48,359 nucleotides of DNA from a bacterium (GCA_030697685.1 JAUYPF010000038.1:1-48359); one strand, 5' to 3'. Counted from the first letter of the stretch, positions 28,941-38,936 are shown. Numbers and translations are program-made. The notes: generated from the letters alone by a model not told the origin.

Positions 28941-29733
28941 ATATACTCATAGGAATAGAAAAATTCTTGAAGATGCTCTTCAGGGTGCCACTTTTTTACA
29001 TATTGCCAATACAAATAATCTTACCCCTGAAAGAATACGCCAAATTGTAGGAAAATATAGTGGTTTTACTGGAAGAGATTTACAAACTGCGAGAAAAGAG
29101 TATGATAAAGCTCTTCATCAGAATTATAAGAATCTTCTTGATGTTCTTCAACAACATTATTTTGATAAGCTCATTGAAGAGAATGGTTTAGATCATGCTC
29201 TTGCGTGGAGGTGCAAAGAAGTGTATGGTTGGGGTAAAAAATATTCTTTGGAGACTTTGGAAAAGCTTATTGCTGCGCGACGAGCTGGAGAAGGATATTA
29301 TCGTTGTGTTAAACTTGCTGGCATAGCAGAGACTCTGAAAGAGACAAGGATTAGAACTCCTCACGCAGCTGGGATTTTGAAAATGGCACTTTGCGATGTT
29401 GTTTTAGATATTCATCATAAAAATTTTGCTGAGGGAAAAAGCCTTAGTTATGAAGAAGAAGAAAGGCTTAAAAAAATGTGGAATGCAGGGGTATCTCCTA
29501 CTGAGATTCAAGAAACTCTAGGATTAGTAAGCCCTGCTTCATATTATGCTCGAAAGTTTGGCTTGGGAAAAAGAAAAGCTACAACTGCTTCGGAAATTCT
29601 TGTTGACCATTCTTATTTGGATAGACTTATTTCTGAAGGAAACACCTATTCAGAAATGAAGAGTTTAGGTTTTTCTGAGTATACTATTCGAAGAAGAAAA
29701 AAGGCACTTGGTGTTACAAGGTTGACTTCTTAA
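28924..29733 (+). CDS. Multi-HTH DNA-binding protein, tandem paralogue B
   Basis: Near-identical DNA and protein blocks with paralogue A (NLLDVLQQHYFD.LIEENGL.HALAWRCKEVYGWGKKYSLETLEKLIAARRAGEGYYRCVKL). Confidence 0.72.
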   Translation: MDPAHKYTHRNRKILEDALQGATFLHIANTNNLTPERIRQIVGKYSGFTGRDLQTARKEYDKALHQNYKNLLDVLQQHYFDKLIEENGLDHALAWRCKEVYGWGKKYSLETLEKLIAARRAGEGYYRCVKLAGIAETLKETRIRTPHAAGILKMALCDVVLDIHHKNFAEGKSLSYEEEERLKKMWNAGVSPTEIQETLGLVSPASYYARKFGLGKRKATTASEILVDHSYLDRLISEGNTYSEMKSLGFSEYTIRRRKKALGVTRLTS

Positions 29734-29741
29734 GGTACTAT

Positions 29742-29853
29742 TAATTATTCTCTTTTAGATAAACTTATCTTTGAAGGAAAAACAAGAAAAGAAATAATCT
29801 ATGTAAGTTTTTCTTCTAGGACTATCACACGAAGAAAAAGAAAACTACACTAA
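29742..29853 (+). pseudogene. C-terminal remnant of a third multi-HTH paralogue
   Basis: INYSLLDKLIFEGKTRKEIIYVSFSSRTITRRKRKLH* matches paralogue A INYSLLDTLISEGKKSKEMAEFGFSGRTIQRRKRKLRLT at DNA and protein level. Confidence 0.75.
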
Positions 29854-31746
29854 TCTTATTGTATCTAAATTTCTTGGGACAGAAGTTTCCACGTGCATGA
29901 CTTTATGCACTGTTGAAGCAAGGTCTAAACATTTGGATGCCTCTCCATGCTGTGTAATCACTCGTTTTGGCTTTGGATCTAAATTTCTTAAGAAAGCCAT
30001 GAGCTGCGGACGAGAAGAGTGACCTGAGAATCCTTTGATGACTGCAATTTCAGCACGTACTTTCACTACTTCACTTCTACTTTCTCCAGAGGCAAAAGAA
30101 ATTTCTTTTTCTCCATTTTGTACACGACGACCTAGAGATCCTTCTGCTTGGTAGGAAGTTAAGATAACAATATTTTTTGGATTTTCTGAGAGAACTTTGA
30201 AGTATTCTACAGAGGCTCCACCAGTGAGCATACCAGAAGTTGCAATAATAATGCTTGAGCCTTCAGAGTGCATAACTTCTTGCATTTCTTTTTGTGAGCC
30301 TACACGTTTGAAAATATCAGAGAGGAATGGATTTTTTTCTTCAAAGAAGATTTGTTTTCTCACTATTGGATTGAAAAATTCTGGATATGTTGTATGAATT
30401 GCAGTGACGTCCCATACAAGGCCTTGTACATGAATAGGAATCTTTGGGAGTGTTCCTTCACGAACAGCGCGCTCGACCATAAGCATAATTTCTTGAGAAC
30501 GACCAACACCTAATACTGGAAGTAAAATCTTTCCACCTCTTTCAATAGTTTTTTTAATTAGATCCATAAAGAGATCTTCAGATTCTTTTCTCGGAGGGAG
30601 AATATCATCTTTACTGCCATAGGTACTTTCAATGATGACTGTTTCTAGTCGTGGGAATTTTGTTATTGCCTTTGCTAATAAATTTGAAGTATCATATAAC
30701 ATGTCTCCTGTATAAAGTAAATTGTGTAAACCATTTCCAATATGCAAATGTGTCATTGCTGAACCCAGGATGTGGCCTGCATTGTAAAAAGTCATACGAA
30801 TATCTGGAGTAATATCAGTTACCTCCTCATAATTGATGCAGATGGTTTGCTTGACCATTTGTTTGACATCTGCAACATCAAAAGGAGGTTTTCGTGCATC
30901 TTTGAATCCAATAGAAATAAAATCTAAAGCTAAAAGAGACATAATATCTCGTGTTGGTTCTGTACAATAAATAGGACCGCTGTAGCCATATTTTACTAAT
31001 AAAGGAACCATGGCAGAATGATCAAGATGGGCATGCGATATGATAACAGCGTCGATTTCATTTATTCTAAATTCAGGACTATCAAAATGTGGATAGGCAA
31101 ATTCTTCTGGTGCTGCAGGATTTATTCCACAGTCAAGAACAATGCGAGATTCTGGCGTTTGAAGAAGGAAACAAGATCTACCAACTTGGCGTCCAGCACC
31201 TAAAACAGTAACACGAACCCATTCATTTTTTCTTCCACGAATCCAACCATTGTAGATTCTTTTTCCTACTTCATTCAAGAATTTTTTTCTTGAGTCGTTA
31301 TTTTCATAGAGTACTGCGCGAATATTTTCTGTGATCTTTGAACGAATAGAAGGCATTCTTCGAATAATTGGAACCCAGAGAGTTTTTTCTTTGATGATTT
31401 TAAGTAATTCTCCTGATATGCCTATAGCCACACCAGGTTTTTCTGTTTCAATAATAACTGTACTTCGTGGTGCATCAAAAATAATATTATCTACATTTGC
31501 TTCAGCTGGAATAGTTTCACGAATAATTTTTTCTGCCTGTTCTATATCTAAACTAATAGATGGATCTGGTCTAAGTTCTATTCTTTTTTTAAAATCTGAA
31601 ACAAGTTTTTTAATTTCTCCTCGATTATCTAAGAAGAATTCTTTGCTTTTTGTATACACAATAATATTTGCAGCTTCAAAGCTAGTATGACTAATTTCTG
31701 CATTTTTAGGTAATTTTGCTACTATTTCATTCAGTATATCTGCCAT
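29845..31746 (-). CDS. KH-domain beta-CASP ribonuclease aCPSF1 (archaeal CPSF/FttA)
   Basis: N-terminal KH region, MBL HAHLDHSAMVPLL, beta-CASP VPVLGVGRSQEIML, C-terminal GFSGHSSRPQL. Confidence 0.95.
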   Translation of the reverse strand: MADILNEIVAKLPKNAEISHTSFEAANIIVYTKSKEFFLDNRGEIKKLVSDFKKRIELRPDPSISLDIEQAEKIIRETIPAEANVDNIIFDAPRSTVIIETEKPGVAIGISGELLKIIKEKTLWVPIIRRMPSIRSKITENIRAVLYENNDSRKKFLNEVGKRIYNGWIRGRKNEWVRVTVLGAGRQVGRSCFLLQTPESRIVLDCGINPAAPEEFAYPHFDSPEFRINEIDAVIISHAHLDHSAMVPLLVKYGYSGPIYCTEPTRDIMSLLALDFISIGFKDARKPPFDVADVKQMVKQTICINYEEVTDITPDIRMTFYNAGHILGSAMTHLHIGNGLHNLLYTGDMLYDTSNLLAKAITKFPRLETVIIESTYGSKDDILPPRKESEDLFMDLIKKTIERGGKILLPVLGVGRSQEIMLMVERAVREGTLPKIPIHVQGLVWDVTAIHTTYPEFFNPIVRKQIFFEEKNPFLSDIFKRVGSQKEMQEVMHSEGSSIIIATSGMLTGGASVEYFKVLSENPKNIVILTSYQAEGSLGRRVQNGEKEISFASGESRSEVVKVRAEIAVIKGFSGHSSRPQLMAFLRNLDPKPKRVITQHGEASKCLDLASTVHKVMHVETSVPRNLDTIRLV

Positions 31747-31771
31747 TTTTACTTTAATATTAAGAAAAAAT

Positions 31772-32407
31772 CTATTTGATAATAGACTTTACTTCTTTTT
31801 GTACTATGTACTCTACTCCGTTTGAATTAATGACAAGGACATCAATTCCATTTCCTGTTGCTGAGTCTCTGCTCATTGCAGCACTTAATGCTCGAACTGC
31901 AATATCTTTTCCTTCTTCTACGGAAAGGTCTTTTTTGTATAGTGTTTCTAAGACTCCAATTGCTACAGAAGATCCAGATCCATCAGATGCGTAGTCATCT
32001 ACTTCCATGATGCTTCCATCAAATGAAATTTCATAGAGCTGGTAGCCTGTTTTATCATAGCCACCAAAAAGGAAACCTACGATTCCTGGGATCATACTTG
32101 GTCTTCGAATGTTGGAATATGCGAGATTTGCGAGAAGGTTTGCTGCTTCTTTAACTGAAGGTTCTTTGCCTTTTCGTATTTTTAAGAGCATTATTTGACT
32201 TCGGATAATTTTAGTAAAGAGTTGAATGTCTGAAACAAGGCCTGCTGTAGTAATCGCCATGTGATCGCTTATAGGAAGAACTTTTGTTGTTTTTTTGTGC
32301 GCGATTAAATAACCTGCAGTTGCTCGTCTATCTGCTGCCATAACAACGCCATCTTTGCAGATCATTCCTAAGGTTGTTGTTCCATGTTTTGGGTTTGCTT
32401 CCATCAT
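31772..32407 (-). CDS. psmB: Proteasome beta subunit
   Basis: KHGTTTLGMICKDGVVMAADRRATAGYLIAHKKTTKVLPI (catalytic T after propeptide). Confidence 0.97.
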   Translation of the reverse strand: MMEANPKHGTTTLGMICKDGVVMAADRRATAGYLIAHKKTTKVLPISDHMAITTAGLVSDIQLFTKIIRSQIMLLKIRKGKEPSVKEAANLLANLAYSNIRRPSMIPGIVGFLFGGYDKTGYQLYEISFDGSIMEVDDYASDGSGSSVAIGVLETLYKKDLSVEEGKDIAVRALSAAMSRDSATGNGIDVLVINSNGVEYIVQKEVKSIIK

Positions 32408-32476
32408 TTTTGATTAACACCTCGTAAGAAGAATTTCTTTTTCTAATGATAGGGAGTTTTGTTGGATTTATAAGCT

Positions 32477-33682
32477 TTATGGTTGTGATTTTATACTTTT
32501 TATCTTAGACTTTATAAAATCTGACTCTATAAGGTTAGAAATAAGTTCTTCTGGGGACTTATATTTCCTTGGAAGGAGCACATATACCTTACCTTTTTCT
32601 TTTTTTAGTGTATATCTTTTCCATTTTTCTTGAAAATGCTTCAGTCTTTCTTTTTCTTTTAAAGGTGGGCCATCATGTCTGACAAGATTAGAGAGCTTTT
32701 TTTCTTTGAAGATAAAATACACTATTGCATTTTCGCCTTCTTTCCAATGCCAATTTGCTTCTTTTATGTCAAAGTCGTTTTGTTTTAATTGTTCTTGTAT
32801 ATATTCAAAGCATTTCAAAAGTTTTGCACCAACAACATCTCTTTTTCCATCTAGTGGTATGAGTTCAAGGATAATTTTTTCTCCTTTTTTCTTTTTTATT
32901 TCTTCTAGAGAAAATTCTTTTTTGACAAACATTTCTTTTTTGGGATGTTTGAGATATTCTTTTGCTTTCTTTTTGAAAAGATCATATTTTTCTTGAGAGA
33001 CTACTGCTGTGACGTTTCGTGTTGCTTGTACTGGGTCCACTAATATTAAAGGAGAGAGCATTTTTGCTTCATTGAGTTGTACTTTCTTCTTATGATGCTT
33101 TTCTGTATCAATAACTGTGCTTCGTTTCCATTGTGCAACATTTTTTAACAACTTTTTAAACCCTTTATAGTGAATTGTAAGCACTTCTATAGAATAGCCA
33201 GAGAATCCTTTAATGAAAGATTCGGCGCCATAGAATCCATTTGCTTTTGCAAAGGCTTTTGCGAGCATAATATCATCTTTGTATTTTTTGTGTTTATTCA
33301 CCCATTTGGCATGAAATGGAGAGACATCTGTAATGTTTTTTGCTTGTTCTACTTTTTTAATTTTGAGAATGGGGATGAGTTCAATGGTATATGTTCCTTT
33401 CTTCAATTGTAAATAATCTCTGCTCCCATGAAGCACTGTTGCATTTTTGACATTGTCTTTCAATACTTCTGCAATGTCCATGCCTTCATACTTTTTCTTA
33501 TCAAATTGTATATAAATATCAATATCATGATTGTCTTTTAACCATGTGCCTTTTGCTGAAGAACCACCTAGTATTACTTTTGTATAAGGAATTTTAATTG
33601 ATTTTGCAATCTCATGAAATGTTTTTTTTACTTCTTGTTGTTCTTTCTTTGAAGGTTTTAGTTCTTTGAGTATTTCTTTCAT
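32477..33682 (-). CDS. cca: Archaeal CCA tRNA nucleotidyltransferase
   Basis: ILGGSSAKGTWLKDNHDIDIYIQFD; VDPVQATRNVTAVVS. Confidence 0.94.
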   Translation of the reverse strand: MKEILKELKPSKKEQQEVKKTFHEIAKSIKIPYTKVILGGSSAKGTWLKDNHDIDIYIQFDKKKYEGMDIAEVLKDNVKNATVLHGSRDYLQLKKGTYTIELIPILKIKKVEQAKNITDVSPFHAKWVNKHKKYKDDIMLAKAFAKANGFYGAESFIKGFSGYSIEVLTIHYKGFKKLLKNVAQWKRSTVIDTEKHHKKKVQLNEAKMLSPLILVDPVQATRNVTAVVSQEKYDLFKKKAKEYLKHPKKEMFVKKEFSLEEIKKKKGEKIILELIPLDGKRDVVGAKLLKCFEYIQEQLKQNDFDIKEANWHWKEGENAIVYFIFKEKKLSNLVRHDGPPLKEKERLKHFQEKWKRYTLKKEKGKVYVLLPRKYKSPEELISNLIESDFIKSKIKSIKSQP

Positions 33683-34194
33683 TACCAGTTTCCTCCCATT
33701 TTATACCCATTTAAAATATTATTTAATAGTTCTTTATTCTTTATTTCTTCTCTTTTCTGAAAATAGAAGATTTGGATCTTTCTTCCTAAATTTTTCTCAA
33801 AAGAATTTAGATCTAGTCTCTTTTTTGTATGAGAAAAAATTGCAATGTCAATATCTGAATTCTCTGTGATTTCTGCTTTTGCAAAAGAACCAAAGAGAAT
33901 AATCACTGGGTTTATGAGCTCTTGTTCTATATATGTAAGTAACCCTGTTTTTTTAAATTGTTGGTGCCAGTAGATTTGAGAAAGTGAAATGAATACTACA
34001 TTTTTTTTATTTGCCACGTAAAAAATATAGTTGAGTTCTTCTTCTTTTTCAAGCATATTTTCTTTATGAAAATTTTTAAGGTATTTTGATGCTGATGGTG
34101 GGCTTATTTTTTCCATTCGTGCATATTCTCTCACATTAATTCTTCTGTAACTTTCTTTAAAGAAAGGCTCTAAACTGTTAAATATCTCTAACAT
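33682..34194 (-). CDS. wHTH-nucleotidyltransferase (MNT-like) fusion
   Basis: N-terminal wHTH (REYARMEKISPPSASKYLKNFHKENML) and NTase motif ILFGSFAKAEITENSDIDIAIF. Confidence 0.82.
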   Translation of the reverse strand: MLEIFNSLEPFFKESYRRINVREYARMEKISPPSASKYLKNFHKENMLEKEEELNYIFYVANKKNVVFISLSQIYWHQQFKKTGLLTYIEQELINPVIILFGSFAKAEITENSDIDIAIFSHTKKRLDLNSFEKNLGRKIQIFYFQKREEIKNKELLNNILNGYKMGGNW

Positions 34195-34215
34195 GTGTTA
34201 AATTATGCTAACACT
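34190..34215. promoter_or_regulatory. Overlapping inverted repeats at the wHTH-NTase start codon
   Basis: Minus strand GTGTTAGCATAATTTAACACATGTTA: GTGTTA-8-TAACAC and TAACA-2-TGTTA. Confidence 0.4.
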
Positions 34216-34297
34216 TCTATTTAAGCTTTTCTGTTCTTTCTTTGAGAATATTTTCTATTGTTTTTCTTATCCTCTTAGAAATTATAAATCTGTTTCT

Positions 34298-34648
34298 TTA
34301 TGGGCTGATTGCATAGCCTTCTGTTTCTGGAAGTAAATAGTATAATTTGGGCATTTTTGTTTTGCAGTTTTGTTTTAAAAGATTGTAGCTTGCTTCAGAA
34401 ATGTTGAGCTCTAATTCTCCATAGTATTTTGCATCAGGAGCATTTTCTGCAAGTTTTGAACGAAAATCCATTTTTTCTTGTCCATTTTTATAGTGGAAAA
34501 ACCATCCTGCATACCATATATTGTGTACTCGTTCAAGACATGGAGGAGAACCAAAATCTTCTTTTTCTGAAGTACCTAGAACTTTATCTAGGATTTTTTC
34601 AAGAGTATCTATCTCTGGTTTTGTGATTGTTTCTAACTGGATTATCAT
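34298..34648 (-). CDS. Hypothetical protein, 116 aa
   Basis: ATG ORF MIIQLETITKPEIDTLEKILDKVLGTSEKEDFGSPP.... Confidence 0.6.
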   Translation of the reverse strand: MIIQLETITKPEIDTLEKILDKVLGTSEKEDFGSPPCLERVHNIWYAGWFFHYKNGQEKMDFRSKLAENAPDAKYYGELELNISEASYNLLKQNCKTKMPKLYYLLPETEGYAISP

Positions 34649-34671
34649 AGAGATTATAAGTCATTCTTTCC

Positions 34672-35073
34672 TTATAAATCTTCGTCTTCTAAAAATGGGA
34701 TTGGATCATCTAAAAAAAGAGGATCAAGAAGAAGTTCTTTTTTGGCTTCTAGGTTTACAATCTTATTTTCCATTTCTGAAATGTAAAAAAGGCTGATCTT
34801 TGTATAAGGAAAAAGTTTTCCCTCCCAATATTGGTCTCTTTTTGTATTCTCTAATGCTTGTTTGTGAAAATGTAGTTGTTTTTCTGCTTTGTCTCTTTTC
34901 CCTTTTTTTTTACATTCAAAGAGAAAAAGATGATTGCTTTTTTGTGCAAGTATATCAATGTAAAATGTTTCTCCTCTGTATCGATATTGAAATTCTATAA
35001 ACACTTTTTCTAGTTTAGCTCTTTCTTTCAAGGCTTTCACTATTTTTACAAGTAATTCTTTATGTTCCTCCAT
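34672..35073 (-). CDS. PD-(D/E)XK nuclease-like protein
   Basis: YRGETFYIDILAQKSNHLFLFECKKKGKRDKAEKQLHFHKQAL (D-x(n)-ExK). Confidence 0.7.
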   Translation of the reverse strand: MEEHKELLVKIVKALKERAKLEKVFIEFQYRYRGETFYIDILAQKSNHLFLFECKKKGKRDKAEKQLHFHKQALENTKRDQYWEGKLFPYTKISLFYISEMENKIVNLEAKKELLLDPLFLDDPIPFLEDEDL

Positions 35074-35127
35074 CTCTTACGATGAAGAACTATAAGTATA
35101 TAAATTCTTTTGCCCCATATATACCAT

Positions 35128-36258
35128 ATGCTTAATGGCTATGCACATCAATACAAACATCTCTTTACTAGAAATTTATTTGAGATTTATTTCCTTCTTA
35201 CTTTTCGTGCCTTAGGTTTTTCAATGATAGGGGTGTTTCTTCCTCTCTATTTATATATTGAATTAAGTTTTCCTTTCTCTTCTGTGATTTATTATTTTAT
35301 AGCCATGACTTTATCTTTTGCTTTAGGTTCGTATTTTTCACTTAATTTGATTACTAAGTTTGGCGCGAAACATACAATTATTTGGAGTTATCCTCTTTTA
35401 CTGAGTGGTGTTGCTTTGACATTGTATTTAGATAACTATCCCTCTTTGTATCTTCTTGCTTCTGGACTAATGGGCTTAAGCATGGGGATCTTTTGGATTG
35501 GATTTCATATTGATGTTGCTGTGCATTCCCATAAAAAGTCTGTTGGGAAGGAATCAGGAACTATTCATTTTTCAAGTATTCTTGGAGCAATTGCTGGGCC
35601 ATTATTAGGGGGATTTATTCTTTATTATTATAGTTTTACGCCGCTCTTTTTTACTGCATTGCTTATGTTTATTATTTCCGTCATCCCTATGCTTTTTTCC
35701 AAAGAACTTTTTGTGAAAACAGGCTTTGATTTTCGTTCGTTATTTATCAAAGAGCATATTAAATATTTTTTTGGATATTTTGCACAAGGGGTACGTTCGA
35801 CTGTTGCAACAGTTGCTTGGCCAATCTTTATTTTTAGTATTTTTGGGAGTTATGTTGTTTTAGGAGAATATGCTGCCTTTGCAACTTTTTCTATTGGCAT
35901 CTTAGGCTATTTTGCTGGAAGTGCGATGGATCATGTGAAGGAAAAAGGAATTCTTATACGCATAGCTGCACCTTTTGAGTCTATGCTTTGGGTGTTTCGT
36001 GCGCTGATATCTACAACTACTGGTGTTTTTCTTGTAGGGTTGTTTGGAGGCATAACGAGCTTAGCGATTGATGTGCCACTCTTAGCAAAAACTTACACGC
36101 GCGCGAAGAAAGAGCAGATTGCTGCTTTTGTTTTCTTTCGAGAAAGTTCTATTCGTGTTGGAGAGTTAACTGCTTTGTTATTTCTTCTTTTTGTAGTTAA
36201 TTTGAAGGCTTCTTTCTTTTTAGCAGCTGCAAGTTCTCTTTTGTATTTATTGTTTTAG
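35128..36258 (+). CDS. MFS transporter
   Basis: About 12 TM segments; GSYFSLNLITKFGAKHTI between TM2-3. Confidence 0.8.
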   Translation: MLNGYAHQYKHLFTRNLFEIYFLLTFRALGFSMIGVFLPLYLYIELSFPFSSVIYYFIAMTLSFALGSYFSLNLITKFGAKHTIIWSYPLLLSGVALTLYLDNYPSLYLLASGLMGLSMGIFWIGFHIDVAVHSHKKSVGKESGTIHFSSILGAIAGPLLGGFILYYYSFTPLFFTALLMFIISVIPMLFSKELFVKTGFDFRSLFIKEHIKYFFGYFAQGVRSTVATVAWPIFIFSIFGSYVVLGEYAAFATFSIGILGYFAGSAMDHVKEKGILIRIAAPFESMLWVFRALISTTTGVFLVGLFGGITSLAIDVPLLAKTYTRAKKEQIAAFVFFRESSIRVGELTALLFLLFVVNLKASFFLAAASSLLYLLF

Positions 36259-36983
36259 TTAGTACTTCTTACTCCTAAAATCTTTCTGTGAATAAAGAAG
36301 TAATGGGTAGAAATGCCACTATCACTAAGATATAAAGTACGTCCTAGTACCTGTTCACTTTCAATAAGTTCTGAACAAGATTCAAATCCTATAAATACAT
36401 TTTCTGTTTCCCCTTCACGATTATAATAAGGAAGACAGGAAGGAGGAATATTTGCATTATATGTTTTAAAATATCTCTCTGCTAGTTTTTCAGAACCAAA
36501 AGAGGCAATAACTCTAGGATCTTCTAAAGCTTTATTAGGACTAACTATCCCATTTCTTGTTTTAGAGACTATTTCTTTATGGTCCAAAACTGTAACTAAT
36601 CTTCTACCCTGAATACTTTCCCCTTCTCTATTTATGAGTGCATCAAGACATTTTTGAGATAAAACTAATGAACCACCTAATGTACCACTTGAAGACTTAT
36701 CCTTTCTTTCTACTGCTATATATTGGGGATCTGTCCACTCTCCTGGAATATGTGCATAAACTTGTACGGCAGTTCCTCTAGAAGTTCTTCCTGTTATACG
36801 AATACTCAATGGTCTTATATCCCAACTCATAATTTCAGGATTTGTGATTAGTACCTCTGCAAGCTCAGGTAGAAATACTGGGCTGTGGCCTGTATTTTCA
36901 CATTTCTCTAAAACTGTTGATAAAGATAGAAATTCTGCCTTTCCATTAAAAAAGGTATATTCTTTTTTGTTTATTCTATGCAT
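36255..36983 (-). CDS. Hypothetical protein, 242 aa
   Basis: Complete ORF, convergent with the MFS gene; no recognised family. Confidence 0.6.
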   Translation of the reverse strand: MHRINKKEYTFFNGKAEFLSLSTVLEKCENTGHSPVFLPELAEVLITNPEIMSWDIRPLSIRITGRTSRGTAVQVYAHIPGEWTDPQYIAVERKDKSSSGTLGGSLVLSQKCLDALINREGESIQGRRLVTVLDHKEIVSKTRNGIVSPNKALEDPRVIASFGSEKLAERYFKTYNANIPPSCLPYYNREGETENVFIGFESCSELIESEQVLGRTLYLSDSGISTHYFFIHRKILGVRSTN

Positions 36984-37072
36984 AGTTTCTCCAATTCTGT
37001 TTCTATTTTAAGAAGTGATTGATTATATCTCATTTTACCCTTATATGTGAGGTCTGTTAAACTTGATGTAAT

Positions 37073-37744
37073 TTAGTTTGAGAGATGATATTTCTTTATT
37101 AGTTCTGGGAGAAACTTTTGTTCTGCTCGTTTGAGATGTTCTCTGTATGTTGGTAAAGAAACTTTCATGAGCTTTGCAAGCTTTCCAAGACTAGTTTTCT
37201 TTGGCCACTCATAGAACCCGTACTTATATGCAAGTAATAATGCTTGCTTTTGTTTTTCGGTAAGTTCTGGTAATAGTGTACTATAATAGATATTATCTAG
37301 AGATGTGTTTTCTATACTTTCTAGGCTTATTCTTTTTGCAATCTTTTTAACTTTATGAATAAACTCCATTATGAGCTCTTTTTTCCAGCTTGCAATTTCC
37401 CATACCTCTTCTCCTTTTGTATTAATATAAATTGGTTTTGTGAAAATTATTTGGTGACCAATTGCTGCCCTTATTGACACTGGGATTTTATTCTTTGTTA
37501 CTTCCATGAGAAAAATTTTGTTTCCATTAACTTCAATATTCTTAATATTCTTATCTTTGTGTAATGCTTCAATAAACTGTTTAATATTATTTTCTTCTCC
37601 CCAAACAGTATGAAACTCTGGTGAGTAGGTTATTCCTTTTTTTATGTAAATACTAAAAGGAACAGAAATAGTTGAAATATTATATTTTTCGCACTTATTC
37701 CCTATAAGACAATCATGTTTTATTCGTAATTGGCAAATCCACAT
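37073..37744 (-). CDS. Bacterio-opsin activator-type (HTH_10) transcriptional regulator
   Basis: C-terminal LTEKQKQALLLAYKYGFYEWPKKTSLGKLAKLMKVSLPTYREHLKRAEQKFLPELI. Confidence 0.82.
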   Translation of the reverse strand: MWICQLRIKHDCLIGNKCEKYNISTISVPFSIYIKKGITYSPEFHTVWGEENNIKQFIEALHKDKNIKNIEVNGNKIFLMEVTKNKIPVSIRAAIGHQIIFTKPIYINTKGEEVWEIASWKKELIMEFIHKVKKIAKRISLESIENTSLDNIYYSTLLPELTEKQKQALLLAYKYGFYEWPKKTSLGKLAKLMKVSLPTYREHLKRAEQKFLPELIKKYHLSN

Positions 37745-37789
37745 ATAATTTATTAAGTAAAAAGAACTATATAAAACTTCTTTATTGTT

Positions 37790-38680
37790 TTAATCTTTCT
37801 TAATCTTTGTCACGAAGAATCCTTCCGTATCATTATCCTGGGGCCAAATGCGTAAGCACTTCTTTACTTCAGAAGAAAAGACTTGATTTTCAAATTCTTC
37901 CACTGGTTTTCCGCGTTTGATATCTAAAAAAATTTTTTCTATTTTTGCTTGAGGATTTTTTTCTAATAAGAAATTAATTACTGCTTCGTTTTCATCAGGT
38001 TCAAGTGTACAGGTTGAGTAAACTAATGTTCCACCTTCTTTGAGAGCTTCGAAAGCTGTGCTAAGGAGTTGTTTTTGTATACCTGCCATTTTTTTTACTG
38101 TATGAGGATTCCACATGCCAATTGTTTTATAGGATTTTCTAATGGTGCCAATGCCAGAACATGGAGCATCACAAAGAATTTTATCAAATTTATGCTTGAA
38201 CCAGCGGCCTTCCATTCTTGTGAGAATTGTATTATATACTCCACAGCGCTGGAGATTAATTGTGAGAGGCTTTAATCGGTCAATTTTGTTGTCATTTGCG
38301 ATGATAATGCCTTGATTGTTCATCATTGCTGCCATTTGCGAAGTTTTTGATCCAGGAGAAGCACACATGTCTAAAACAATATCTCCAGGTTTTGGTTCTA
38401 GAACTACAGGTGGAATCATGGACGCTGCGCCTTGAATGTAGATGTAGCCTAAGAAATGTTCTTTTGTATTTCCCACTGCTTTTTTCTTAATAAAAAAACC
38501 TTCTTTACACCAAGGAATTTGTTCAAGGTCTTCAAAGCGTTCTTTTATTTCTTTAACTGTTGTTTTTATGGTGTTGACTCTTATTGATTTTCGCATTGGT
38601 TGGAGAGATGCTTCTGTGAATTTTTCGATATCTGTTAATTGAGAGTATCTTTCTAAGAACTTTTCTTTCCAGTCTGGCAT
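37790..38680 (-). CDS. NOL1/NOP2/Sun RNA m5C methyltransferase
   Basis: DMCASPGSKTSQMAAMM, DAPCSGIGTIRK, VYSTCTLEPDENEAVI. Confidence 0.95.
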   Translation of the reverse strand: MPDWKEKFLERYSQLTDIEKFTEASLQPMRKSIRVNTIKTTVKEIKERFEDLEQIPWCKEGFFIKKKAVGNTKEHFLGYIYIQGAASMIPPVVLEPKPGDIVLDMCASPGSKTSQMAAMMNNQGIIIANDNKIDRLKPLTINLQRCGVYNTILTRMEGRWFKHKFDKILCDAPCSGIGTIRKSYKTIGMWNPHTVKKMAGIQKQLLSTAFEALKEGGTLVYSTCTLEPDENEAVINFLLEKNPQAKIEKIFLDIKRGKPVEEFENQVFSSEVKKCLRIWPQDNDTEGFFVTKIKKD

Positions 38681-38756
38681 TGTCTTGTGAAAAGAATGAT
38701 TGTTAATAAATATACTGGAAAGCTATTTTAATGAGGACTCTGTTTTTAGTTTGTAT

Positions 38757-38828
38757 GCGCTAGTCGTATAGGGGCTAGTATCGGACCTTCCCAAGGTTCG
38801 GACCTGGGTTCAAATCCCAGCTAGCGCA
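38757..38828 (+). tRNA. tRNA-Gly(CCC), no intron
   Basis: GCGCTAG TC GTAT AGGGGCTA GTAT C GGACC TTCCCAA GGTTC GGAC CTGGG TTCAAAT CCCAG CTAGCGC A. Confidence 0.95.
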
Positions 38829-38936
38829 TTTATAAATTTTAAATAAAATAGGATATGAAAAAAGTTTTTCTTCAATTATTTCATATGTTGCCTTGAGAAA
38901 GGTATATAAAGGATTGTTCTGTTTTTGGACTTAGAT

